A stretch of DNA of 64,000 bases from Gnetum montanum (taxonomy: Eukaryota; Streptophyta; Gnetopsida; Gnetales; Gnetaceae): assembly GCA_015680685.1 (NCBI GenBank), contig MNCI01026399.1, positions 290,074 to 354,073 on the forward strand, in the 5' to 3' direction. Of this stretch, positions 22,251 through 33,413 are shown piece by piece (position 1 is the first letter of the stretch; each line of letters starts with the position of its first letter). The notes beneath the pieces are model-generated. The model ran no database searches and was not told the DNA's origin. It saw only the letters and a program-made list of their open reading frames with translations. The position numbers and the translations under genes are program-made.

Positions 22251-24717
22251 GTGCCCTCCACAAAGTCCTTCATGACCTTGCTCCAGGATGGTTTGGCCAT
22301 CGTTGCTACTAACGCACACTAACAAAATGCCTTCATAGGATCTGTGACATAGCGTGTCCCCTACTAGGGCATACTGCCGAGAGCATTTCTGTACTACATC
22401 CTTCTGAGCATTCGTTAGATGTTGAGGTGGTTCACCACGTAGAAGGTATTCCTTTATGTCATCGTACCATTCCACGGCGTGTGTTGTGTTAACGGATGCT
22501 ATGGGTAGTTCATCGAGAGCGTCAGTTATGGGCTTGGCACAACTCGTTATGGAACTGGGCAACGTGTGAAACATGTCAGGTGAAATGTTTAGGGCTAATG
22601 TTGCAAGTGCATCTGCAATGGTATTGTCACTTCTGGAAACATGTTGCACATCTACGCTTGTGAATTGTTTCAACAGGTGCTTTGTCAAGTCACAGTATGG
22701 TTGTAAATGTAAAGCTTTACATGTGTACACATCTGTGACCTGATTGATGACCAACTATGAGTCGCCTCTAACTACGAGCCGTGTGGTTTTTGAAGTTAGT
22801 GCTTCCATGAGACCTCTAAGAAGACCGTCATACTCTGCTACGTTGTTAGTACAAAGAAAGTTTAAACAATAAGCAAAGGGTTGGATCTCCCTAGAGGGAT
22901 ATGTGATAACTGCTGCAGCACTTCCTCCTCAGGAGGTCGATGCTCCATCAAAGTTTAAGATTGCGTCATAGTTATCAGGTCCTGTGTCTATTGTGTTTAC
23001 GTTCTCATCGGGAAACTCTGGGTTGATCACTGCTTGGTCTTGCATCGGCAATGCGGTCATTTGATTGACTATAGCTTGTCCTTTGATTGATGATTAAGCT
23101 ATGTAGTGTAGGTCAAACTCAGCAATCATCACTTTCCATCTAGCTATCTTGCTTGATTCATATATGTTGTTCATGATAGCTCTGAGTACGTTGTCTTTAC
23201 AGATGATATTAACTTGGGGATGGAAGAGATAATGTCACCACTTTTTTAAAGAAAAGATAAGGGCAAGGCATGACCTCTCCACGTCATTGTAACGTTGTTC
23301 ATAGGCTACTAATGCATGGCTCAAGTAGTAAACAGGGATTTTAGTTTCATCCTCATGTTTCTGACAAAGCATAAACGCGATGGATGAATCAGATGTTGCA
23401 AGGTAGATGTAAAATGGTTTATTATTCTGTGGTGGATGAAAAGTTGGTAGTTGAGCTAGTGTCGTTTTGATGTTGTCAAAGGCTTCTTGGCACTGTGGAG
23501 TCCATTTAAAATGGACATTCTTGTGTAATAAGTGCTACATAGGCCTCAACTTGTCCATCAGTTTTTTAATGAAACGTCTGATAAACTGTAATCTACCTTG
23601 TAGACTACGAAGTTCAGTAAGGTTGCTAGGTGGTTTTAGATTTGTTATTGCCTTAACCTTATCCAGATCTACTCGTATCCCTGTCTCAGATACAATGAAT
23701 CCAAGCATTTTTCTTGTTTTGACCCCAAAGACACATTTCTTTGTGTTGAGTCTAAGCTCGTATTTTAGACAACGTTTCAGTACCAAGTCGAGGTCTTGTA
23801 CATGTTGCTTAGTTGTTTTTTATTTGACCGTGATGTCATCTACATAGTCATTGAGCAAGTTGAACATGTAATCACTAAAGATGAATGTCATCACTCATTG
23901 ATATGTAGCCCCGACGTTCTTGAGACCGAATGACATCATTGTATAACAAAATGTACCCCATGGTGTCATAAAGGTTGTCCTGAGTTGATGTTCGGGATTG
24001 ATCCTAATCTGGTTGTATCCTGAAAAGCCATCCATAAAGGATAACAATGCATGCCCAGCGGTTGAATCAACAAGTTAATCAATGCTAGGTAGCAGGAAGT
24101 CATCTTTAATGGTTGCAACGTTGAGGTCACGGAAGTCAATACATAGATGAATGCTCTTGTTTTTCTTTGGGACTATAAACATGTTGGATACCCATTCAGC
24201 GTAGTCCACAGCTCGAATGAAACCAGCTTGATAAAGCTTCGTGATCTCATTGCGAACAACCAATGCTACTTCAAGCTTGACCTTGCATGCTTTTTGTTTC
24301 ACTGGTCTTAGTTTTGGATCAAGTATAATGTTATGCTGGACTATTCGAGGGTCAAGCCCAGGCATGTCAGTGTAAGACCAAGCGAATGCTTTCATGTTAT
24401 CTTTTAGCACTCGAGCTATGTCACTGGTAAGTTGTGGATTTAACAGAGCACTTAGTTTTAAAATTTTAACCTCGCCATCTGGCGTGGTTATGGGAGTTTC
24501 GGCTAGGGGAACTTTGGTGATGTTATTGACTTCTAGGTCCAGATATTTTGTCATTCCTTTAAAGCAATCTAATGTTTCTTGGGTTGATGCCACTAAATTA
24601 TTGTATGTTGGGGAGTCTAAATCAATGGACTCTTGATTGATTTCTCATTTAATTGCTCCATGTGGTCCATTGATAGAAAACGGTATGAAGAGTTGCTTGC
24701 TATCCATGTGTTTGCTC
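21231..24717 (-). pseudogene. pol: E1 pol: RT, RNase H, second RNase H, integrase
   Basis: This is one minus-strand frame from a 3' splice site (TTTCATTGGCAG ending at 24718) to TGA at 21233-21231, about 1160 codons, interrupted by scattered stops. Order: a linker, reverse transcriptase with RAVDYAEW, CIDFRDLN and DYVDD (23849-23835), a gypsy RNase H (about 23500-23090), a second archaeal-type RNase H (about 22960-22560: FDGAST, TNNVAEY, ADALATLAL), then integrase. Two RNase H domains are typical of the Tat group. Stops fall where Gln or Arg codons are expected, for example Q to TAA in the SIDQL motif. It would copy the element RNA into DNA and integrate it; this copy cannot. Confidence 0.88.
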
Positions 24718-25460
24718 CTGCCAATGAAACAAGGAGCTATGTCAGCGAGGGTGAGTTTTCTTTTTTTCTTAAAAAAAATTGATTTTATGTTTAAATGTAA
24801 CCGATGTTACACCAAGGGTAGTTTACCATCATGTCGAGACGTATGGTAGTTTAAAGCCATACCAGGCTGGGGGTGGCAGTTTAAGGATGTACCGGGCCGT
24901 GTGTGTGTACAAGAATTTAAAATATATATTTTTTATCTTATATTTTATTATTATTTTTTATATTTTTTTTTTATTTTTAAAGTTTAAGGTTCGGGCATTG
25001 ATAAAAGAAAAGGGGGTCAACGTAACCAAAGGATAACATTATATATTTTATTTTAGTTTGGTGTTGCCCAAAAGGGGTCAGCGTAATCAAAAAGGGGGAA
25101 ATTAAAAAGATTTGACCAGTAAAAGTAAAATTCATTTCATCATTTTACAGCATGATTACTGAAACTAGGAAATAGTGGCAGCGTAAGCAAGGTGGGCAGC
25201 GTAATCAAAAAGGGGGAAATTAAAAAGATTTGACCAGTAAAAGTAAAATTCATTTCATCATTTTACAGCATGATTACTGAAACCAAGAAATAGTGGCAGC
25301 GTAAGCAAGGTGGGCAGCATACAGCAGAGGCAAAATTGGGGTGTGTACGACAGCGTACAGGGTCCTGCGGGAGAGCGTGAGTAACTACTGCACCTAGATC
25401 TGCAACATTCAGAGCCAAATCTGCAACTACAGTGTCCAAATCTAAAGCGTATGGGGCAGA
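24718..25460. other. E1 pre-pol spacer with array, splice site and tandem copy
   Basis: From the pol side this spacer has a 3' splice site (minus strand, AG at 24719-24718), one to three copies of the array phrase at about 24815-24895 (GGTAGTTTACCATCATG and relatives), and a T-rich tract (24920-24980). It then has a 118-bp tandem duplication (25080-25197 and 25198-25315) whose copies differ at only about two bases. Antisense exon 1 follows directly, so this region should also hold the antisense gene's promoter. I could not pick out a firm TATA box. Confidence 0.55.
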
Positions 25461-26199
25461 ATGAGTAAAGGCAAACAGGACAAGGGTAAGGGAAAGAAGG
25501 AGGCGATGCTAGTGTCCGTGGAGGAAAGCGAGGAGATGCTTCAATGCCTTCCTCAGCCCAGGATCCCTTCATGGATAGAATCCTTGCACCGGTACGCTCC
25601 CGTTTCATGTTTCATCAGCTTTCTCTTGCTATTATATTTTTTTTGTTGTTGTTTCCATGTGTATGTCCCTATACCCTGAGCGTTTACAGCATGTGTGAGA
25701 AACGGTCTATTTTGGGAAAGAAATTTTTTTTATGTGAATGGTATCTTCCATGTGATTTGATTTCGTTAACGTAAGTAGCTAACTTCTGGACTGCGTTGTC
25801 CCTGATGTTCATTTTTCTTGGGCCTGATCGTTTTGATTTATGAGCATAAGCGATGTGTGTCCATAGGCAGCATGAATGGTGTATTTTGTTTCGAGTAGGA
25901 CCAGGTTTCTGCAATTTCTACTCATCGTGATTTGTAGGGTCTGCATCTCTAGAGTTAGTTGCATTTCTAAGGCCTATAAATGAGTGAATGCTTGATTTTG
26001 AGATCGTGGATGTTTCTTGCCTCAATCAGTGTGAGTTCATAGGTGGAATTATTCTCATTGTGCGTACAAGGCCTCATCCAGCATAAGTACATGACTCAAA
26101 GATCAGCATGAATGTGGTGCTAAGATTAGGGTTAGCATGAGTACAGGAGCAAGCATTAGCGTAAGTGCCTACCCCAATGTCAACGTGAGTTTATCTATG

Positions 26200-26560
26200 T
26201 GAATGAAGGGCCAAAATCAGCGTTGAGTGAATACAGGACAATAGGCAGCATGAGTAAAGGGCCAAAATCAGCGAGTGAATACAGGACAATAGGCAGCGTG
26301 AGTAAAAGGCCAAAATCCGCATGAGTGAATACAGGACAATAGGCAGCGTGAGTAAAGGGCCAAAATCAGCGTGAGTGAATATAGGACAATAGGCAGCGTG
26401 AGTAAAGGACCAAAATCAGCGTGAGTGATACAGGACAATAGGCAGCATGAGTAAAGGACCAAAATCAGCATTGAGTGAATACAGGACAATAGGCAGCATG
26501 AGTAAAGGGCCAAAATCCATGTGAGTGAATACAGGACCATAGGCAGCGTGAGTTTCGAAT
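26200..26560. repeat. ~50-bp tandem repeat in intron 1 of the E1 antisense gene
   Basis: About seven units read GGCAGCGTGAGTAAAGGGCCAAAATCAGCGTGAGTGAATACAGGACAATA with small variants. The rest of 26030-27020 continues with looser CAGCGTGAGT words. In the sense direction of E1 each unit has two TCACGCTG words. Open frames on the minus strand here (26268-26637) are produced by the repeat and are not genes. Confidence 0.8.
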
Positions 26561-27184
26561 GTGCAGCATGAGTGTTTATACCCATACTCACGACATGAAT
26601 CATTTTTGTTTACTGGGTCAGTGTATTTTAGCACCATACTTGGAAGTATATTTCAGCGCAATACCCCTAAGTTGCAGCGTGAGTATCTCTTAGCATTTGG
26701 CGTGAATAGCAGATGTGGGTGTTAGTGTTGATGGGCATAACTTGATTTGGCCTTATGGCACGATTATGAATTATTTTTATTTATCTCAAGTTGTTGTCGT
26801 CTTGTGTGTTGCATGAGCATGAGTTGTTGCCCTCGTTTCTGTTGCAGCGTGAATTTTTCGATTTGGGCTGTCAAGCGTGAGTGTTGTAAAACTCTGTCAG
26901 CGTGAGTTAGGTTTCAACTTGGCAGCGTGGGCTATCGAACCAAAATTAGCGTGACTTAGGCCTCTAATCTAGGTAGCGGTATTGTTGTTGATACTCAGCG
27001 TGAGTTTTGGTTTATTTTATTGTAAGTCACTGTCACCTTATGTAGAAGGAAATAGTCATCTCTATTTTCTAATGTCTAATTTATGCAGTTTAATTCTTCT
27101 ATTAACCTCATAGTATAGGATTCAGTACTTGTTGCTTTTTCCGAAGTAGTTAAATTCATAAAGCTCTTTGAATTTTTTTTCGTG

Positions 27185-27580
27185 TGCCTACTAGGAATAT
27201 GGTGTCTTTGGATAGCCATAATTTCAGGGGTTCACAACATGGGTATCGTTGGGAGGCATTCAGACTTTTGGGACAAATGCAATTGGACAAGTGTGAAGGA
27301 AAATCCAAGCGCTTATTCTAGCCTCCCCTCTACATGTATCAAATTAGCACTCTCATAGTCAAGTGTTCAAATATAGGTTCCTGCATGATACTGTTGCAAA
27401 TAATTCCATAATAGGTGTGTATGCAAAGTGTGGAGATATTGAAACGACATTTAAGTTTTTTGACAACATTTCAGGTGCCTCTGTCATATCATATAGCTCA
27501 ATAATTGTACCAAATGCTATTCATGGTCTCTGTGGCGATGCTCTTTAAGTTGTTTCAAGATGCTCAGAAATCTATTATGA
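27185..27580 (+). pseudogene. Captured PPR gene fragment
   Basis: Translation in two frames gives a PLS-type pentatricopeptide pattern. The first part (about 27190-27300) reads like TRNMVS...HGYRWEAFRLLGQMQL, the usual V(S/V)W...G...EAL.LF..M repeat. The second (27363-27548) has NSIIGVYAKCGDIETTFKFFDNIS and SYSSII....HGLCGDAL, a classic NSLI.MYAKCG...A..VFD motif. A frameshift and stops separate the parts. Such proteins act in organelle RNA processing. Nothing comparable occurs in the same intron of E3, so it looks like a host gene scrap picked up by E1. Confidence 0.75.
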
Positions 27581-29388
27581 AATCTACTAAATTAATCTTT
27601 ATGGCTGTGCTCATTATTTGTTCCTATTTAGGATGGGTTAACTCTGTAACAAACTAATATCAAATTACAATTAGTCAGTGAGACAAACTAACTGATGTTA
27701 AGGATCATCAAACAAGTTATTATTGATTTTTATAATTGGCAATTTCAATGATGCATTCAAAACTCAAGATTATTGAAGGCCAGTTATTTTTATTCGTTCA
27801 AAATACATTGCATTTCACTAAAAGTTCCAATAAAGGCAGCAACAAAATGAAATGAACTTTTCTCTATTACCATATTTGCCATCATGGGAAGAGTGAATAA
27901 CAGGAAAAGGATACTCACTACCGTAGACCGGTTACCAAAATCATTGAACTTTGTTTTAAAAGATATTCTATTTTCTTTTGAACATTGCCAAGAAAGAATT
28001 ATTGCCCTAGGGCAGTCTTTCAAGTAAATCTAGCATTAATTTTGGCCTATAGGCCAATACATGGGGAGGGGGAGTGTATTTTGCTATGCAATAAATTCGC
28101 AATGGGTACGTACCAATGAAATTTTGTCTGGATTTGTACTTATACATCGAAATGATCGTCTTACCTTACCTCGTATTGTTTTTGCCTTTTCAGTGGCGTC
28201 TGCGTTTTGCATTAAAATCGTACGTATCTCCTCCTGTTCTGAATTATATCAGAAATTTCATTTCGTTGTTAAGTGACAAGCAAGCGAATCACGATTCGTG
28301 GCATCTCGGCATGAGACGGATCAGAGAAAACCAAGGAGTACGAATAAATAAACCAACACTGTTGTAACCGAAGGCCGAAGCATGGGTCATGCAGAAATCG
28401 AGTTTTGGACTAGCGTGCAAGGAAAACATTGCATTTGCATGGATTCGCCTGCCTTTGGGAGCACCAAAGGTTCCGGGATGACTCGCACATTCACGCGTGT
28501 TTATTTTTCATGGCTGTTTTTTTTTTTTTTTTCTCATGTCTCTGCCGAAAAAAGAAAAAAAAAAACAGAACAGGGTCATCGTCATGGCTCATGAGTTATG
28601 AACATGATGACGGATGGATGCTTGTTCAACTATATTAAAAATCTGTTTGCTTATAAAGCAACGATCCCCACTAGCACATGGCTAATGGCCTTATGCAAGC
28701 TCATGGTGCTCTGTTTCTACTTTTCCCTTTATCATGACTAGTGTTGATTTTTTTTTTTAGCGTCTAAAAGGTTTTCAATCATTGTAAGTGAGGTGAGTTT
28801 GGTGAATATTGGAACTTTTGGTTTAAAATAATTTCAGTCCATTAAAATAATGTAACACAACCTTTTATATATAAATCACCTTATATGACCAATATATTAG
28901 TTTTATATAAAAGAAAATTAACACTGTGCTTTATTAAATTGGTGATTTATTACACTGATTGTCTATGTGTAAAATATATATTTTATCTAGTCCAATGATA
29001 AAATATTGATGCGGAAAATCACATGTTTTGATGTATTTTAGCGCAAAACGTAAGCATGAGTTACTTTTCCAGCATCTAAGATAATGTGCTTTTCCAGCAT
29101 CTAAGATAATGTGAACTAATTGCCATTTTACCTATGGTTGTAACATAAGCTAACCCTCCTTTAATGATGTTTTCGTTCAAGCCGTCCCCAACGCATTTTA
29201 TAAAATATTTGCAGGCGCTCCTAGTGCTAATTTGTTTAGATGCCAACGGTAAACTAATTTGTCTAAGTGTCCGTGTGAATACTGAAAATCTGTCAAAGTT
29301 TCCAGTGTGTGAACACTGAAAATTTGTCTAAGTGGTGGATTGAGTATGGTGTCAATTTATCGTCTTAACTCCAGGACGAAGGTTTTAT
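27581..29388. other. Extra DNA in intron 1 of the E1 antisense gene
   Basis: The gap between antisense exons 1 and 2 is about 3.85 kb in E1 but about 0.9 kb in E3. This part, with the PPR fragment and the tandem repeats before it, makes up the excess. It is mostly AT-rich and has a T-run at 28518-28536, a 26-bp direct duplication near 29066-29115 (CTTTTCCAGCATCTAAGATAATGTG), and open frames at 27790-28023 and 28061-28276 that I cannot assign. It may be host DNA carried along with the PPR fragment. Confidence 0.5.
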
Positions 29389-32300
29389 GTGTTTTATGTG
29401 TTTTGGGTTTTATGTTCTATGTACGCTTATTTTACTTTTTGCAGGGGCCTTAAACCTTTTCTATTGGTGGTGGAGTTCATAGGTGTACTCATGTGGTTCG
29501 GTGCTATGAAACCTGATGCACCTCCACATGACATGGAGATTGGGTCACAAGCATTATGGTTTCGCCTGGGTGCTAGCGAGTTCCTATCCTTTATCTTGCA
29601 GGGCTTCAGTATTGTGGTTTGGTCTCATCTGAGTGAAGAAGTGGCTCGTAGTGTTGTTGAGACCCTACTGCCTAGTTCATCCAATGGTATATTGGCATTT
29701 GTTGTTGATGTGGATGAGGGGCTATTTAAAGTTGGTGATGGTCCTGCGGAAGGTCCTCGATCTCACCACCCTTTGACTCATGTGTGGGAGCTACAATCTT
29801 GCAACCACTACAACAGCAGTAGTACCCTCTTCCTAGCTTTTCCGTGCACATACATTGTTCCAAAATGCACCTGGAATAATGTACAGGGTAGATAGGTAAG
29901 CTCTTTCAATTTATATTTTATTTTACTTGTTTTAATGTTATACTGTTGTTGATGTTTGATCATCGTTTCTTCGTAGGCCCTGGTTTGATGAAGATGGAAC
30001 GCGTAGGAATGATGACGGACTTGACTTGACACGTACAGCCTTGGAGGCTTTTCTGGTGGGCACCACTCTTCGTGGTGTTGTGTTATCCATTATCACAAAC
30101 AGTATTCTAGGGCCTTTGAACGGTGTGAAGCTCGTGGGTGGCTACATAAAGATTGGTCCCGTAACGGTCCGGTGTTTCCTCCAGTGGTTGATCCAATGCC
30201 AAGTGTGCCTGATCCATTTGTTAATGGTAAGCGATTATGTTTTGAGCCTTATTTTGTCCTTGCTACCCCATTGTTTATCACGATTTTAATCCTTTTGTTT
30301 AACATATCATTGCAGTGGATGTTACCCCAAGTGGGGTTGTCATTGTGACTAGGCATACCGAGGGTACTTTGTTCATGAAATTCGGGGAGACGGAAGATGA
30401 TCAGCGATGGTTACATACTAAGGCATCTCAACATGTTATCACTTTCCTAATCGATGCTGGTCTACTAGATTTGTTCACTTCCTTGACTCCTATCGTCTCC
30501 GTGACCAAAATGGTTTCCATTGTTGATTCTTTCAACGATGAAGTGACCTATTTTTGTACGCAAGTCCAGGGGGTAAAGGTTGTGTTCCATCTAACTGTCG
30601 AGTTCTTTTCGGATCTCTTTGGCGTACCGTTAGATGGTGCCATGATTACGTTGAACCAGGCAAGCAGAGAGGGGCGTGTGATTAAAGAGCTTGAGGAATG
30701 GATGGGCATGAAGCGAGGTCCTAAAGGCTTCCCTATGCAGGGGAAGACTAAAGTGATGGAGGTGAATCAATTGTACCCATTATTTAGAGCGCGCGCATTT
30801 CCCAAGGCTCTATCTCAAATGAGAGCTCTAGGAGTAGAGTTCGTGCATATCATGCGCTCGATTTTAGAGACTGGGATGCGTTATAACTAGGCACAATTTC
30901 TACTTTCGGGTTTCCATGGGGAGATTGTCAGATTGCACTTGATTGTGGAGGCACAGTCCCACTTCACGTTTGTGTTCTTTGCAAGTTACCTTCGCAAACT
31001 AGTTGAGTTCCTAGTGGTCCACGTGGGTAATGAGCATATGTTGAGGGACCGTGCGCAACTGTCTCGTCCATGGATTCGTCACTTGTTTGATATTACCAGG
31101 TCTCAAGATACTCCCGAAGGCATTGAGGAATCAGTCTCCATCACAATAGGGGGTGAAGCTAGTGTTTCTTACCATACGCATGATAGTGTAGGGTTGGAAT
31201 TTGCTAGTTTGCATTACACTGCAAGGAGAGTTGATCGGGTGATTAAAGAAACGATCGGGAAAGCTAAATCCAAGGTACAAAGACCTAAACGTCCTAGGGA
31301 AGTAGCTCTAGAAGCTAACCCACCAAGAGTAAAACATATTAGATTCAAGTTGCCAGAGCGTGGTAAGTACATTTTATTTACTGTTAGTGTTTTATGTTTT
31401 CTGATTTTATTCACTTATTACATGATGCTGATTTTGAGTTTATGAATGTTATCAGAGAAAACCCCTGAAAGGGAAAGGGTTGAACAAGGTCCAGTGGTTA
31501 AACCAGCAGTGACTCCCACTAATCAAGTCGAGGAAATAAAAGAAGCTAACGCAGCAGAGGTCGGGGAGATTCTCATCTCCCTAGAGGAACGTGTGGAAGA
31601 AGAAATGGAAGCGAATCTAGCTAAAGGCACAGATGTCCTTAAACACTCTAGTGAGGAGAGAGAAGTGTTTGATGGATTTTTTCGAGGAACATTTACATCT
31701 TGGTGATCCACCGGAGTTGACCAACCAAGGGGTTTTTGGTATGTTTTATTTATTGTCGTATTTTTCCTATATATTTTTTTATTACCATTATTATTATTAT
31801 TATTATTATTTGATGTTTGGCTTTTCTTTTGTTATTACAAGACTTAGGTGCTGAAACGACAGAGGCTCCTAATCCTCGAATAAAAGTCCCTAGATTACAG
31901 GCACCAGCTAAAACGACTTCCCAGGCTGGTTCAGGTTCAACGAATGAACCCAAACCGTGGACTGAAATGCCTAACAAAGTGGACTTTGTTACCGGTATTA
32001 TCAATGAAGTGGTTAATCGCCTTCAGGAGGCTAACCCTGAATTAGGTATGTGCTTTTAGTGACTTGAGTTACTCTGTTTTAACTTGTCTTATTTTTTGAT
32101 TGGCTGAGTTATGCTTCTTGTATTGGTAGATGCAAAACTTGAATGGGACCTGTCTAAGGCCACCCATATCGATGGGCTACCTGAACTTCCTGCAGAGATT
32201 GGGCAAGTTCCAAGGAAGTTTTATGATGTAGTTGCCGGATGCGTGGTGCAAAATGCTAAGTCTCTTTGGACTTGCAGACGTTCCATTGAACAGCTGTGGC

Positions 32301-33224
32301 AGAAAGTTCAAACGGCTGAAAAGGATAATGCCAAGGTAACAAAAGAAAGAAATGATTACAAATCACGTTATGAGTTTGCAGCTTCTAGGTTGGTGGGGGA
32401 CAGTACTTGGCGAACTTCTGAGATCACCTACGCTAGATATTGGAATGTGTTAAAGAGCAAAGTAAAGGTGACTCGGGAGTTGGCTGAGCAAAGGGCTCAA
32501 ATCGATTTGCTAAACTGGAAATGTCAAGACTGGAAAGCCTTTGCTGCCAAGGTACAAAAATGGGGACAAGATCAAAAAGACCACAAATACCAATATAAGA
32601 GATGGCTAAAAGAAGCGTCTGTTGAACAACGTCAATTGGAAATGTTTGTCGAGGGTTTGGGTCTATGATCCTCCTATGATAAGTTCGTTGAGTGCACTGT
32701 AATGGAGGGATCTCCTGAGAGATCCATCACCACTTCTTCTGGGGAGGTTTCTGTAGGCCAATTTCCTCTTGAACGTCCCACATGGACGTCCGTGGACAAG
32801 GACAAAGCCATAGCCAATGTGGATTTCGGCCTTGAAGAAGAAGATTGGTCGTGTGTACCAAAAGAAGAGATTCTTCATTGTTTAGATTTCGAACTCAGAC
32901 CTTCTTCGTCTGTAAGTATTTCGGTCTTGTAACATTTTTGCTATTTTTGAGTTAATGCTTTCTTCTTTTTTCTTTTCTTTTTTATTTTAACTGTTTGCAA
33001 ATATAAGTGTGAATGTACTAAAATGATAACTGTGTAGAAGAAATGTAAGAGACATAGTAATTTGTAGAGTAAGGATGCAACTATGCATGCAAACAAGAAT
33101 GTAATTTTAAAGAAATGGAAACGTAACTTGTTCTAATTTAAGGTCATTTCAGGCCACAAGAAAACAAAAGAAATTTAAACTGTTTCAGTGGGTTTTAAAA
33201 TGAACCAGCCATTTCTTACCGTGG

Positions 33225-33400
33225 CTAGTTTTATGTCGTTGCGGACATGGTGGTATTTTAACGTTTTTTCGAACAGTTGTGGTTTAACGTCATTTCAGAT
33301 GTGTAATAGTTTAACGTTATTTCGGACGAGTGGTAGTTTAACGTCATTTCGAATGAGTAGTAGTTTAATGTTATTTCGGACGAGTAGTAGTTTTAACAGT
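33225..33400. repeat. E1 post-gag motif array
   Basis: About six spaced units of the type GGTAGTTTAACGTCATTTCGGACGAGT are present. In the sense direction of E1 they read GACGTTAAACTACCA, the same phrase family as the arrays before and after pol. The array lies between the last antisense exon and the end of gag-pro. Confidence 0.75.
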
Positions 33401-33413
33401 TGAGTAACTTCTT

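Larger units (their letters stand above)
25461..33203 (+). pseudogene. E1 antisense multi-exon gene with FCP1-like domain
   Basis: The gene lies between gag and pol but on the opposite strand. Exons inferred from splice signals and homology to E3: 25461-25591, 29445-29895, 29977-30226, 30316-31362, 31456-31738, 31842-32045, 32130-32911, 33153-33203 (about 1,070 aa). Junctions 3/4 to 6/7 are all phase 1 and match; 7/8 is phase 0. Exon 1 is Lys-rich. Exons 2-3 resemble an FCP1/NLI-interacting-factor domain: LKPFLLVVEF for the usual D-x-D strand, FSIVVWSH, and SSTLFLAFP for the NTLLIDDSP region. The catalytic Asp residues are gone. Exon 4 has a DLFGVP motif. Exons 5-7 are acidic then coiled-coil-like. 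Lesions: TAG at 30888, TGA at 32666 and about three frameshifts. The activity is probably structural or regulatory, not phosphatase; this is inference. Confidence 0.75.

Noticed and set aside
26268-26637. Two minus-strand open frames over the ~50-bp repeats
   Set aside because: The protein is only a translation of the tandem repeat, and the region is an intron of the antisense gene model.
28518-28570. T-run followed by A-run as a possible SINE or LINE tail
   Set aside because: No target duplication, box A/B or reverse-transcriptase remnant could be seen nearby.
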